Source: an uncultured Eubacteriales bacterium
GTDB lineage: Bacteria; Bacillota; Clostridia; Oscillospirales; CAG-272
Reading direction: 5' to 3'
DNA: 64,000 bases
Assembly (NCBI GenBank): GCA_934486825.1
Contig: CAKSQF010000004.1
Span: 1 to 64,000 of the forward strand
The notes beneath the pieces were generated by a model that saw only the letters and a list, made by a program, of their open reading frames with translations, was not told the origin of the DNA and did no database searches. The translations under genes were made by a program, and so were the position numbers. Of the stretch, positions 23,852 through 32,277 are shown piece by piece; position 1 is the first letter of the stretch, and every line of letters begins with the position of its first letter.

Positions 23852-25339
23852 TCAGAACAGCCCGCCAATCAGAGAGGAGAGCTTCTCGAAATATTCGCTG
23901 TTTTTGAATTCTTCAAACCAATCGGTGATATCCTGACCGATTTTTTCAAGATCGTCATTTGTAAGCGTGGTCATTTCCTTGTATTCCTTCGGAAATTCCG
24001 GCATTTTCTCTTTGTAGACGAATTCGACGGTTATATCGAACTTCAGCGTTTCGCCGCCTGCGGTAACATCGCCGATATAGAGATAGAAGTGCTTTCTGTT
24101 ATTCTCGTACTTTCCTTCAACCGTGATGGTGCTGTCCTCATCTCCGAGATCGACCGTAAGCTTGAATTTACTGTCATCCTTTTCGACAAATGTCACATTT
24201 ACATCAAAAACGGGAGTGGACGCGCTCAGTTTGAAGCCGTCATCGTTTTCGACATACTTCACTCTGGCAATCGTCTTAAGCTCACCCGACATACCGGCAG
24301 ACAGCTTTACAACGGTCGTATTCTTTTCGGTCATGTCAACATTCAGCACAGCGCGCGAGCCGCTTGCGTCAAGCGTGATCTTAAGCGCCTTTACGTTGTG
24401 TCTGATCGACGATGCGGTAATTTCAGCCTTGAGCTTGAAGTCAAGCTTTTCGATATTGTCGGTTGCTTCTTCAATCAGACCCTTATCGGTAAGCAGTTCC
24501 TTCCAGCCGCTGTATTTGCCGTCGGTGATATCCTCCAGCGATACAAGCTTGTCGAGATGCTTCAGGAAATTTTTATCCTTGGACATTTTTTCAACAAGTC
24601 CGGTGAATATTTCCGATGTTGCTTTTTCGTCAACCGTTATTGTAATCACACGGTTTCCGCCATCGGTTGCCGATTCCTTCTCGGCATGCTCCCAGAGCAG
24701 GTCTTTAAAAAGCTTTACATACTTTTTGACATACTTCTGTGTATCATCCTTGGTCTTCTTTACATCGTTGCTCGCGCTTTTGAGCGAGGATATCATCTGC
24801 TCAAGCTGTGAGAGATATTCCTCGGGAACCATCTCTTTCACCGTTGTCCAGCCGTCGGACTCAAAGAAGCGCTTATACATGCCCTCGTATTCGATTCCGT
24901 ATGTGTCCTTGAGAATACTCGTGGTATACACGAGCGCTTTCTCGTCGGAATATGCCACAATCTCTTCACCCACAAAGCTGAGTTTTGCGACCCCCCTGCT
25001 CTGTCTTTCGTTCATCCAGACCGAAAGATCGATCGGGAGCGGTATCAGATCCGACTCTTCGCCGACCGAGAGCGACACTCTGCCATCTTTGTACGCCTTC
25101 GAAAGTGCCGAAAGCGCTTCGATATCCCCGACTCTGTCAAACAGATTGTTTACAGCCGAATCGGTTACCGATCTGTCGGTATTCGCGCTGACCGCAAACG
25201 CACCGACTATTATAATCAGTACAGCAGCTATTATCGGCAGGATTATCTTCGGCTTCAGAATTTTTGAGAAAAAACTGCCCTTCGGAGTCGTTTCGGGAGC
25301 AATGTTCTCAATCATGTTATCATTTTGCTGATTATCCAT
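23852..25339 (-). CDS. Membrane-anchored extracytoplasmic protein of unknown function
   Basis: A 495-residue protein, start ATG at 25337-25339 behind AAAGGAGACATTAC. A 30-residue cytoplasmic tail (MDNQQNDNMIENIAPETTPK) precedes one membrane helix (IILPIIAAVLIIIVGAFAV, about 33-52). The remainder (about 440 residues) lies outside. It is Lys/Asp/Glu-rich and alternates helical parts (LEQMISSLKSASNDVKKTKD) with long beta strands (GFKLSASTPVFDVNVTFV), a repeated pattern like lipoprotein-type beta-sheet sensors of Clostridia. No catalytic motif and no sortase signal. I do not recognise the family. Single-gene unit with a promoter at 25381-25408. Confidence 0.75.
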   Translation of the reverse strand: MDNQQNDNMIENIAPETTPKGSFFSKILKPKIILPIIAAVLIIIVGAFAVSANTDRSVTDSAVNNLFDRVGDIEALSALSKAYKDGRVSLSVGEESDLIPLPIDLSVWMNERQSRGVAKLSFVGEEIVAYSDEKALVYTTSILKDTYGIEYEGMYKRFFESDGWTTVKEMVPEEYLSQLEQMISSLKSASNDVKKTKDDTQKYVKKYVKLFKDLLWEHAEKESATDGGNRVITITVDEKATSEIFTGLVEKMSKDKNFLKHLDKLVSLEDITDGKYSGWKELLTDKGLIEEATDNIEKLDFKLKAEITASSIRHNVKALKITLDASGSRAVLNVDMTEKNTTVVKLSAGMSGELKTIARVKYVENDDGFKLSASTPVFDVNVTFVEKDDSKFKLTVDLGDEDSTITVEGKYENNRKHFYLYIGDVTAGGETLKFDITVEFVYKEKMPEFPKEYKEMTTLTNDDLEKIGQDITDWFEEFKNSEYFEKLSSLIGGLF

Positions 25340-25380
25340 TGTAATGTCTCCTTTAAATCCGGGTTCGACCCATTTTTTAT

Positions 25381-25408
25381 TATTATACATGATTCAGCTT
25401 TTTTTGCA
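25381..25408 (-). promoter_or_regulatory. Promoter of the membrane-anchored unknown gene
   Basis: Minus strand: TTGCAA (25403-25408), 16 bases, TATAAT (25381-25386). Confidence 0.6.
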
Positions 25409-25462
25409 ACATTTTGAACGGCAAAAGTGTGTTTGTTTACATTTTTTTAACATTTGCCGATT

Positions 25463-25852
25463 TCACATGATGTCAAACTCGGTTCTTGCTATGACCTGCA
25501 TTTTATGTTCGGGAGACAATCTGTTGAAATACTCGGAATACCCGGCGACTCTGACTATCAGATTTTCATGGTTTTCGGGATGGATCAGCGCATCAAGCAT
25601 ATCCTCTTTTGATATCACGTTCACCTGCAGCTGCATACCTCCTTTTTTGAAGAAGCCGTAAACAAGCGGCAAAAGCGATTCGGACACCGCATTTTTCGCA
25701 AGTCTCATATTGACGACAGGCGTTCCGAGTGCAAGCGCAAGCGGCAGACCCGCCACGCTTGACAGCATCGCGGTCGCTCCCTTTGAATCCCTTCCGAAGA
25801 TCGGAGAAAGGCTGTCGGCAAGCGGCTCGCCACGCTTGCCGACATGCTTCAC
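25463..25852 (-). pseudogene. C-terminal fragment of a glycyl radical enzyme
   Basis: About 125 residues matching the extreme C-terminus of glycyl radical enzymes (pyruvate formate-lyase-like), which are normally near 800 residues. The visible signs are RGEPLADSLSPIFGRDSKGA, the usual approach to the radical domain, and NLIVRVAGYSEYFN, where the Gly of RVAGYS carries the radical. The catalytic cysteine domain and everything before it are missing. Homology stops at about 25839, exactly where an AraC fragment begins on the other strand. No promoter or ribosome site is present. The fragment cannot be active; which glycyl radical enzyme it came from cannot be told. Confidence 0.85.
25814..25843. 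repeat. 11-base inverted repeat at the junction of two broken genes
   Basis: GTCGGCAAGCG (25814-25824) and CGCTTGCCGAC (25833-25843) are perfect inverted copies around an 8-base spacer. Each encodes Leu-Ala-Asp in its own gene fragment (PLADS of the glycyl radical enzyme, TLADM of AraC). The crossover between the two homologies falls here. Confidence 0.85.
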
Positions 25853-26104
25853 GTTTCGTCTTCTACGCTATACCGCGTGTTTATTACCACATGCGGCGAA
25901 ACTCCCGCGGCTTTTCTGAAAAATTACAGAATCGAAACCGCGAAAAAGCTTCTTACCGAAACCGATGAAACGCTTTCATACATTGCATCGGCATGCGGCT
26001 TCTGCGACCAGTCACACATGAACAAAGTCTTTTTGATCGAAACGGGCTGCAAACCGTCCGCATATCGCATTGCTTACGGCAAAAACAGACACACGGGTGT
26101 GTAA
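25832..26104 (+). pseudogene. C-terminal fragment of an AraC-family regulator
   Basis: About 90 residues covering only the AraC/XylS DNA-binding region: first helix-turn-helix TLADMLHVSSSTLYRVF, then GETPAAFLKNYRIETAKKLL, and the second helix-turn-helix TLSYIASACGFCDQSHMNKV. A usual AraC protein has about 280 residues; the ligand-binding part is absent. An internal ATG at 25844 has no ribosome site. Head-to-head with a truncated glycyl radical enzyme at an inverted repeat. Neighbouring AraC regulators of glycyl-radical-enzyme operons are plausible, so both pieces may come from one former locus, or from an assembly join. Confidence 0.8.
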
Positions 26105-26120
26105 CCCGTGTGTCTGTTTT
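26082..26120. terminator. Bidirectional terminator between the AraC fragment and GH36 gene
   Basis: A 17-base perfect stem (AAAACAGACACACGGGT with ACCCGTGTGTCTGTTTT) and a 5-base loop; it overlaps the AraC stop codon. Confidence 0.88.
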
Positions 26121-26125
26121 CAATA

Positions 26126-28303
26126 TCAGACCTCGTCGAAATAAATGACTCTGCTGCTGCCGTCCCAGTTTGCGACACCCGAAAGATTAACTCCCGCTTT
26201 CATAAGGAGCGCACCCGAGCATATATCTCCGGTAAGGCTGTTTTTATACATTTTGCGCTCGTCAAGACCGCGAAGCTTCAGTATAAGATACTCACCGTTC
26301 TCAAAAAGCTTTGTCACGATTGTAAGCATAGCCCTTTTTCTGTCGGGAGACACGATCTCCCAGATTGCTCTGTAACGACTTTCAAACGGAGAAACCAGTC
26401 TGTACAGATCGCCATTTCTTACAAGGTCATAATTTTCATGATACGCTCTGACCTGCTCGCGCACAGCATTCTTTTCATCCTCGGTAAGCTTTCTCGGATC
26501 AAGCTCATAGCCGAAGGTTCCCCACATTGCGACATTCCCTCTTGTCTGTATACTCGTGCGCTTTGCGGCGGACACGTGCGCTCCGACAGCCGATGCCGGA
26601 TAGCAGAGCGATGTACCGAACTGTATTGCGAGTCTTTCTATTGCGTCGGTATTATCGCTTGCCCATATCTGAGGCGAATATGCAAGCATTGCGGGATCAA
26701 ATCTGCCGCCTCCGCCCGAGCAGGTTTCGAGCAGGATATCCGGAAATGTCGTCGTCAGCCACTCCATAAACTCATATGTACCGAGGACAAATCTGTGGAA
26801 AAATTCCTTTTGCCTTTCGGGCGGGAGCAGTGCGGATGCGGCGTCCGAGATATTACGGTTGAAATCCCACTTGATATAATCGATCTTATTGTTTGCGATC
26901 ACGTCATACATCTGCTTTTTGATGTTTTCCCTTACATCCCCGCGCGAAAAATCGAGCACATACTGATGCCTGCCTATCATCGGCTCTCTTCCCTTCACGC
27001 GGACCGCATAATCGGGATGTGCGCGGTAAAGCTCGGAGTCGGGAGAGATCATTTCGGGCTCATACCATATGCCGAACTTCATCCCTTCGGCATTGATTCT
27101 TTCGATCAGCGAAGAAAGTCCGCCGTGAAGTCTGTCCTCGTTCACCGACCAGTCGCCGAGCGATGAGCGGTCATTTGTCCGTTTTCCGAACCAGCCGTCA
27201 TCCATGACAAGCATTTCGATACCGAGCTTTTTTGCCTCTTTTGCAAAATCGACAAGCTTATCGTCGTCAAAATCAAAAAACGCCGCTTCCCAGCTGTTTA
27301 TCAGAAGCGGTCGTTTTTCGGTCTTATATCTGCCTCTGATAAGGTTATTGTTATAAAATCTGTGAAAAATACGGCTCATTTCGCCGACGCCGTTCTCGGT
27401 ATAGACCATCACGGCTTCGGGAGTATAGAAATCCGCTCCCGGCTCCAAAAGCCAGCCGAAATCGGTAGGGTCTATTCCCATAATGAATCTCGTTGTATGG
27501 TTCAGGTCACACTCGGCGGCAGCCGAAAAGTTGCCCGAATATACAAGGTTGAACCCATACACCTCGCCGTGCTCTTCATCGGCATTTTTTGATGCGAAGG
27601 CGACAAACGGATTGCGCACATGTCCCGACGCTCCCCTTTTGCTCGATATTTCCTGTATGCCGGGGACGAGAGGATGGCGTTCGACCTCTCTTTCTCTTGA
27701 ATATCTTCCGCAAAGTGAGATCATATCAAACTCGCTTGTCGGATAATCGACACAACAGCTGTATATTCTTTCTATTTCAAGATTTTTGTCCGAACCGTTA
27801 TGCGCGCGGACATGACGTGTGATAACACCGTATCCGGAGAACACGGTATAGAACAGGGTTATTTCAAGTCCCGTAACCTTATCCTCTGCATACAGTTCAA
27901 GGGTTTCCGCTTCCGAAACATCGTTTGCGTAGGAAGACGGAAGTCCCGGAATGTGCGGTTTGCCCGAATAAATTTTATATCCGGTATAGCGGACGTCGGT
28001 GACCCCGTCGCCGTTCCGGTTTCTGACCTCAAGTGCCGATATCCTGAAATCGGCTGCACCGTTGCATCCGTACTCCATCGGTGCGGTATCGGGAGTGAAT
28101 CCGTTTTCGCCGATTACGGGGTTGGCAAGGCTGAACGACGCGTTCGTCGGACGTTTTTCACGTGCGGGAACATAGCTGTCGGGGATAGTCGCTCCGTAGT
28201 ACAGATTAAGAATATATCCCTCGTCATATATTTTGATTATATAGCTTGACGTTTTGCTGTCAAGCTTAAATGTCTTTGTTTTTTCGTAATATGATATCGG
28301 CAT
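26126..28303 (-). CDS. Alpha-galactosidase, GH36
   Basis: A 725-residue glycoside hydrolase of full GH36 length, releasing alpha-1,6-linked galactose from melibiose, raffinose-type sugars or galactomannan. Visible parts: N-terminal beta-supersandwich (residues 1-320), TIM barrel from about 330 (LLINSWEAAFFDFDDDKLVD; MLVMDDGWFGKR; FGIWYEPEMIS), nucleophile in IKWDFNRNI (Asp480), ETCSGGGGRFD, acid/base in WASDNTDAIER (Asp550), and the C-terminal beta domain. No signal peptide, so the enzyme is cytoplasmic and needs sugar import. Start behind GAGAGGTGACATT. Transcribed alone; no sugar transporter is adjacent. Confidence 0.95.
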   Translation of the reverse strand: MPISYYEKTKTFKLDSKTSSYIIKIYDEGYILNLYYGATIPDSYVPAREKRPTNASFSLANPVIGENGFTPDTAPMEYGCNGAADFRISALEVRNRNGDGVTDVRYTGYKIYSGKPHIPGLPSSYANDVSEAETLELYAEDKVTGLEITLFYTVFSGYGVITRHVRAHNGSDKNLEIERIYSCCVDYPTSEFDMISLCGRYSREREVERHPLVPGIQEISSKRGASGHVRNPFVAFASKNADEEHGEVYGFNLVYSGNFSAAAECDLNHTTRFIMGIDPTDFGWLLEPGADFYTPEAVMVYTENGVGEMSRIFHRFYNNNLIRGRYKTEKRPLLINSWEAAFFDFDDDKLVDFAKEAKKLGIEMLVMDDGWFGKRTNDRSSLGDWSVNEDRLHGGLSSLIERINAEGMKFGIWYEPEMISPDSELYRAHPDYAVRVKGREPMIGRHQYVLDFSRGDVRENIKKQMYDVIANNKIDYIKWDFNRNISDAASALLPPERQKEFFHRFVLGTYEFMEWLTTTFPDILLETCSGGGGRFDPAMLAYSPQIWASDNTDAIERLAIQFGTSLCYPASAVGAHVSAAKRTSIQTRGNVAMWGTFGYELDPRKLTEDEKNAVREQVRAYHENYDLVRNGDLYRLVSPFESRYRAIWEIVSPDRKRAMLTIVTKLFENGEYLILKLRGLDERKMYKNSLTGDICSGALLMKAGVNLSGVANWDGSSRVIYFDEV

Positions 28304-28338
28304 AATGTCACCTCTCGGTTTTTTGATTCAACGGTTAC

Positions 28339-28368
28339 ATTTTAGCACAAAAGCGGAGCTTATGTCAA
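28339..28368 (-). promoter_or_regulatory. Promoter of the alpha-galactosidase gene
   Basis: Minus strand: TTGACA (28363-28368), 18 bases, TAAAAT (28339-28344). Confidence 0.6.
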
Positions 28369-28444
28369 TAGGTTTTGCAACTTATTCCGAAGTCCGCCGT
28401 TTTATCCGCACCGACAGGACAGCTGCGATTTTTTTACAAACACC

Positions 28445-28473
28445 TTGACTTTTTCGCTTTCATGCGTTACACT
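28445..28473 (+). promoter_or_regulatory. Promoter of the 59-residue membrane protein
   Basis: TTGACT (28445-28450), 17 bases, TACACT (28468-28473). Confidence 0.55.
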
Positions 28474-28507
28474 GATTATGACAGACATGATTCGGAGAGG
28501 TGATATC

Positions 28508-28687
28508 ATGAAAAGCAAAAAAGAAGAGAATCCCACCTTCACCAAAAAGGGCGTGTGGCTCTGGCTGTTATGCGCACCCGCCGCGCTGATTGTTTCGGCT
28601 CATTACGATTCAAAGAAATCCATTGAAAAGAAGAAAGCCAAACGGCACAGGAAGGCTATGGAGCACCTGGACGAATGGTGGACGTAA
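28508..28687 (+). CDS. Small single-TM membrane protein (59 aa)
   Basis: Starts at the ATG at 28508 behind GGAGAGGTGATATC. The protein has a basic N-terminus (KSKKEENPTFTKK), one hydrophobic helix (GVWLWLLCAPAALIVSA, about 17-33) and a strongly basic tail (KKSIEKKKAKRHRK) ending HLDEWWT. No family recognised. It has its own promoter and a perfect terminator, so it is a real single-gene unit. Confidence 0.72.
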   Translation: MKSKKEENPTFTKKGVWLWLLCAPAALIVSAHYDSKKSIEKKKAKRHRKAMEHLDEWWT

Positions 28688-28697
28688 ATATTTCGGG

Positions 28698-28731
28698 CAG
28701 GGACTGTCTTATAAGACAGTCCCTGCCCTTA
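28698..28731. terminator. Bidirectional terminator
   Basis: A 17-base perfect palindromic arm pair (GGGCAGGGACTGTCTTA with TAAGACAGTCCCTGCCC). It ends the 59-residue gene on plus and the symporter gene on minus. Confidence 0.85.
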
Positions 28732-28734
28732 TGT

Positions 28735-30279
28735 TTATTTCACTATACCTTCTTCGTGCTCACGCTGTATATCATCATGATACGAAAGCAGCGGCTTTTC
28801 TTTTTTACCCTTAATTATACGGTTGACATAATTCCGCGTTATTCTGTAAACGAGCGGACTGAGTGCAAGAACTCCTATAAGGTTCGGGATCATCATGAGT
28901 CCGTTGAAGGTGTCCGAAATATCCCACGCTATCGATGATGTCATGACCGCGCCCGACATTATCATCAGAACAAACACTATCCTGTAATATTTCACCGCAC
29001 GGACGCCGAAAAGATATTCAATCGACTTTGAGCCGTACTGCGACCATCCGAGGACGGTTGTAAAGGCGAACAGCAGTATTGCAACCGCAACAAACATACG
29101 TCCGACCGGACCGAAGACCGCCGCATAGGCATCCGCGACGAGTGTGGCGTCGTTCACATTTTCAACCGCCAGTCCGGTTGAAAGGTCGATCTTTCCGGAG
29201 GAAAGAACGACGATCGCGGTCATCGTGCAGACCACCATTGTATCAAAGAAGACCTCAAAAATTCCCCAGAGTCCCTGTGTTACCGGCTCCTTGACATCGG
29301 AAGAGGAATGGACCATGACCGACGAACCGAGTCCCGCCTCGTTGGAAAAGACGCCCCTTTTACAACCCTGTGTAATTACAGTCGATACTGTTATTCCGAC
29401 AGCACCCCCCGCGACCGCTCTTACGCCGAAAGCAAATCTGAATATCGAAGCAAATATATCGCCGACCTTGTCTATATGTACGGCAAAAACAGTAAGCGAC
29501 CCGAGCACATAGAGCACTGCCATAATCGGAACAAGTTTCTCGGCAACCGAGGCAATTCTGTCAAGACCGCCTATTACTATTACCGCAGTCAATATCATAA
29601 GAACCGCACCGATGATGATCGATATCAGCGACACCCCTCCGATCTCGGGAGCGGATACCGATGAAAAGAAGGCATTCTTTATATTTATGGTGATTTTATT
29701 GACCTGTCCCATGTTGCCTATTCCGAATGACGCAAGCACCGCAAAAACAGCGAAAAGTCCGGCAAGAATTTTTCCGAACATCTTCATGACTTTGTTGAAG
29801 CTTCCCTTACCGAACTGCGAAAAGCCGCTGCTTATATAGTACATTGCGCCGCCCGACCATTCGCCGTCAACGTTTCTTTTTCTGAAAAATATTCCGAGCA
29901 CATTTTCGGAAAAATTCGTCATCATTCCGAAAAATGCCGCGACCCACATCCAGAAAACAGCGCCGGGACCGCCCGTAACTATCGCCGCCGATACTCCCGC
30001 AATATTACCGGTTCCTATCGTTGCCGCGAGTGCGGTACAAAGTGCCTGAAACTGTGATATCGCCTTTTTTTCTCCGCGCTTTTTTCTGCTTCCGTCTCTT
30101 ACAAATATCGTTCCGACAGTTTCCTTCATCCAATGTCCGAAATGCCTGACCTGGAAAAAGCGGGTAAGCACGGTCATCAGCACCCCCGTACCTATAAGAA
30201 GAACAAGTCCGACACGCACCCAGACAAAATCGTTCACAGCCGAATTGATATCCGACAGTTTTTTCAAAAATTCGCTCAT
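28735..30279 (-). CDS. Alanine/glycine:cation symporter (AGCS family)
   Basis: A 514-residue integral membrane protein importing alanine or glycine with Na+ or H+. Family signs are the N-terminus VWVRVGLVLLIGTGVLMTVL, QFQALCTALAATIGTGNIAG (substrate and ion site), GPGAVFWMWVAAFFGMMTNF, and KRGVFSNEAGLGSSVMVHSS. About eleven hydrophobic helices follow the usual pattern. Start ATG behind GGAGGTATGT. The leader carries a glycine riboswitch with a terminator hairpin, which makes glycine the likely substrate. Confidence 0.95.
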   Translation of the reverse strand: MSEFLKKLSDINSAVNDFVWVRVGLVLLIGTGVLMTVLTRFFQVRHFGHWMKETVGTIFVRDGSRKKRGEKKAISQFQALCTALAATIGTGNIAGVSAAIVTGGPGAVFWMWVAAFFGMMTNFSENVLGIFFRKRNVDGEWSGGAMYYISSGFSQFGKGSFNKVMKMFGKILAGLFAVFAVLASFGIGNMGQVNKITINIKNAFFSSVSAPEIGGVSLISIIIGAVLMILTAVIVIGGLDRIASVAEKLVPIMAVLYVLGSLTVFAVHIDKVGDIFASIFRFAFGVRAVAGGAVGITVSTVITQGCKRGVFSNEAGLGSSVMVHSSSDVKEPVTQGLWGIFEVFFDTMVVCTMTAIVVLSSGKIDLSTGLAVENVNDATLVADAYAAVFGPVGRMFVAVAILLFAFTTVLGWSQYGSKSIEYLFGVRAVKYYRIVFVLMIMSGAVMTSSIAWDISDTFNGLMMIPNLIGVLALSPLVYRITRNYVNRIIKGKKEKPLLSYHDDIQREHEEGIVK

Positions 30280-30310
30280 ACATACCTCCGTTTTTTAACT
30301 GTCCGAAATA

Positions 30311-30334
30311 ACAAAAACACCGCCTCGCGGGCGG
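30311..30334 (-). terminator. Terminator hairpin of the glycine riboswitch expression platform
   Basis: On the minus strand CCGCC-CGCGA-GGCGG followed by TGTTTTTGTT, lying between the aptamer and the symporter start. It can act as the switchable terminator. Confidence 0.65.
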
Positions 30335-30375
30335 CAAACAACAAAAACAAAAAGGCTGTATATCGGCATTTTTGT

Positions 30376-30468
30376 ACTTTGTCCTTTTGCCTGAGAGATT
30401 AACACGGCGCAAATGCGTCGGATCTTGCCCCTTCGGCACCCATGTCTTTGCACGGGCTTCTCCAAAGT
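30376..30468 (-). ncRNA. Glycine riboswitch aptamer
   Basis: On the minus strand the conserved glycine-aptamer blocks appear in order: GGAGAAGCCC, CCGAAGGGGCAA, and AATCTCTCAGGCAAAAGGAC. The closing helix is ACTTTG (5') with CAAAGT (3'). Only one aptamer is present, where tandem pairs are common. It lies in the leader of an AGCS symporter gene, a standard glycine-riboswitch context. Confidence 0.92.
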
Positions 30469-30525
30469 TCTGTCAACTCACGGTTACACACAAGGTGCTC
30501 CTGCGAGCATCAAACAGTTTTGTTT

Positions 30526-30553
30526 ATTATAGCACATTTTTCTGAAAATGCAA
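30526..30553 (-). promoter_or_regulatory. Promoter of the riboswitch-symporter transcript
   Basis: Minus strand: TTGCAT (30548-30553), 16 bases, TATAAT (30526-30531). This gives a leader of about 240 bases. Confidence 0.7.
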
Positions 30554-30642
30554 TAGTTTTTTCAAAATTTCAATAATTTTTTTGATTTTTCTTTAATTTT
30601 TCGAAAAATATACGAAAGAACACAAATTTGTCGTATACAAGA

Positions 30643-30686
30643 AAAACAGCGTTTTCGCCAAAATCATGCGGCGAAAACGCTGTTTA
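30643..30686 (-). terminator. Terminator of the opp operon
   Basis: A 16-base perfect stem (AAACAGCGTTTTCGCC with GGCGAAAACGCTGTTT). It lies 18 bases after the last gene of the operon. Confidence 0.85.
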
Positions 30687-30703
30687 TATCCGGTTATTTA
30701 CGA

Positions 30704-31117
30704 TCAGCCTTTTGCGATTGAAAGCAGATAAAAAACCAGAGCAACGGCGGAAAAAGCAAAGCCGGTAACAAACAGAAACGAATAGCCTTTAAGCCGCTTA
30801 CCGTTTTTCCGCTGAACGTAATCGTAATATTTTTCGTTTGAGTCAAGCTTCCTGAACGGATTTATCGCCCTGAAAAAAGCAGACATTGAATATGCGATTC
30901 CGTCGAACGCCCCTTTACCCGCGCACCACAAAAGCAGTCCGACGAGTATAAAAAGCATCCCGGGAACAGAAAATGCATTGCAAAGCTCAACATACTTTGC
31001 CGACACGGTCTCTGCCTCCGACAGTCTGTGTGTGGCAATATAGGTCGCCGTCAGCAAGCCTCCGACGACCGTTGTCACACCGTAGGAGACAAGATATCTC
31101 CTGCATTTTCCGCTCAC
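30704..31117 (-). CDS. Small membrane protein at the end of the opp operon (DUF3899-like?)
   Basis: A 137-residue protein with three to four hydrophobic helices (YLVSYGVTTVVGGLLTATYI; SVPGMLFILVGLLLWCAGK; YSFLFVTGFAFSAVALVFYL). Between them lies a cytoplasmic stretch, AFDGIAYSMSAFFRAINPFR, then KYYDYVQRKNGKR. The GAFDGIAYS motif after a G-rich helix resembles DUF3899-type Firmicute membrane proteins, a tentative match. Its ATG overlaps the stop of the oppF-type gene (ATGA), so it is translated with the transporter and may assist it. Confidence 0.7.
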   Translation of the reverse strand: MSGKCRRYLVSYGVTTVVGGLLTATYIATHRLSEAETVSAKYVELCNAFSVPGMLFILVGLLLWCAGKGAFDGIAYSMSAFFRAINPFRKLDSNEKYYDYVQRKNGKRLKGYSFLFVTGFAFSAVALVFYLLSIAKG

Positions 31118-32181
31118 CTTGCAAGCTCCTCTTTATACTTTTTCTCTTCTGCGTCGTTGCACTTGACAAAATGTCCGGGTGCAACCTCGCGCATTGACGG
31201 CTTATCCACACTGTAATCGTGTTCGCGGATAGGATCGTAGATGATACGCGTTCTTGTCTTCTCGTACTCCGGATCGGGGAGCGGTATTGCCGACAGAAGC
31301 GAACGGGTATACGGATGAAGCGGATGCCTGAACAATTCATCGGCTGTTGCAAGCTCCACCATGTGACCGAAATACATAACACCGATCCTGTCCGAGAAAT
31401 ACTTCACGACAGACAGGTCATGTGCTATAAACATTATGGTAAGACCGAGCGATTTTCTCAGATCGTTAAGCAGATTTATTACCTGCGCCTGCACAGACAC
31501 GTCGAGCGCCGACACAGGTTCATCGGCAATTATCAGCTCAGGCTTCATTATTACCGCACGCGCAACGCCGATACGCTGCTTCTGTCCTCCCGAGAACTCG
31601 TGGGGGTATCTGCCCGCATGCTCGGGAACAAGACCGACGGTATCGAGGACCTTATATACTTCTTCATCGATGTACTTCTTGTCCTTGACTCCTCTGATCG
31701 CAAGACCTTCGGATATGATTTCTTTGACGGTCATTCTCGGGTCAAGCGACGCAACCGGATCCTGGAATATCATCTGGATCTCGGTAACAAGCTTTCTGTC
31801 CGCTTTTTTATGATCGCGCTTTGCCATGGAAATCTGATGCTTTTGTTCGGCAATGAACTTCGACTGTTCTTCCTTACTCCCGAACTTTTCGGGATGTTTT
31901 TTTGCATCGTCAATGGTGTCGTGGTAGGATTTCGTCCCCGCGGCGATCCTCTGCCCCTTGAAGTATATGTTGCCGCTCGTTATATCGTAAAGCTTGATTA
32001 TAGATCTGCCGGTAGTCGTCTTTCCGCATCCGGATTCGCCGACAAGTCCGAAGACCTCTCCCTTTTTTATATCGAAGGAGACATCGTCAACAGCCTTTGT
32101 AGAACCAAAGTACTGGCAAAGATGCTCAACTCTCAGAAGAACGTCATCATCGGCTTCGGCTTTTTTTATTTCGTTATTCAT
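31114..32181 (-). CDS. oppF: Oligopeptide-type ABC transporter ATP-binding protein (OppF-like)
   Basis: A 355-residue ATPase of the peptide/nickel importer class. Visible motifs: Walker A GESGCGKTTTGRS, Q-loop QMIFQDPVASLDP, signature EFSGGQKQRIGVARAV, Walker B LIIADEPVSALDVSVQ, switch His in FIAHDLSVVKY, and the C-terminal HPLHPYTRSLLSAIPLPDP. About 55 extra charged residues (KKHPEKFGSKEEQSKFIAEQ region) lie between Walker A and the Q-loop, longer than usual. The ATG at 32179-32181 with AAGGT is preferred; a TTG 29 codons earlier has no ribosome site. Fifth gene of the opp operon, overlapping the small membrane gene. Confidence 0.92.
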   Translation of the reverse strand: MNNEIKKAEADDDVLLRVEHLCQYFGSTKAVDDVSFDIKKGEVFGLVGESGCGKTTTGRSIIKLYDITSGNIYFKGQRIAAGTKSYHDTIDDAKKHPEKFGSKEEQSKFIAEQKHQISMAKRDHKKADRKLVTEIQMIFQDPVASLDPRMTVKEIISEGLAIRGVKDKKYIDEEVYKVLDTVGLVPEHAGRYPHEFSGGQKQRIGVARAVIMKPELIIADEPVSALDVSVQAQVINLLNDLRKSLGLTIMFIAHDLSVVKYFSDRIGVMYFGHMVELATADELFRHPLHPYTRSLLSAIPLPDPEYEKTRTRIIYDPIREHDYSVDKPSMREVAPGHFVKCNDAEEKKYKEELAR

Positions 32182-32277
32182 TATTTTGACCTTCGCCCTT
32201 GCCACAGGCAAAAGCGTCCTTTCTTTAGGAATTGATGTCTGTTTTACTTTCCGCACCGCAGCAGGCAAAACAGAGAA

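Noticed and set aside
23594..24811. A 405-codon plus-strand open frame opposite the membrane-anchored protein
   Set aside because: Its start lies inside mscL out of frame and it crosses the terminator 23795-23845; composition is unlike a real protein.
25463..26104. A mobile-element boundary at the broken-gene junction
   Set aside because: No transposase, no terminal repeats beyond the 11-base inverted repeat, and no target-site duplication were seen.
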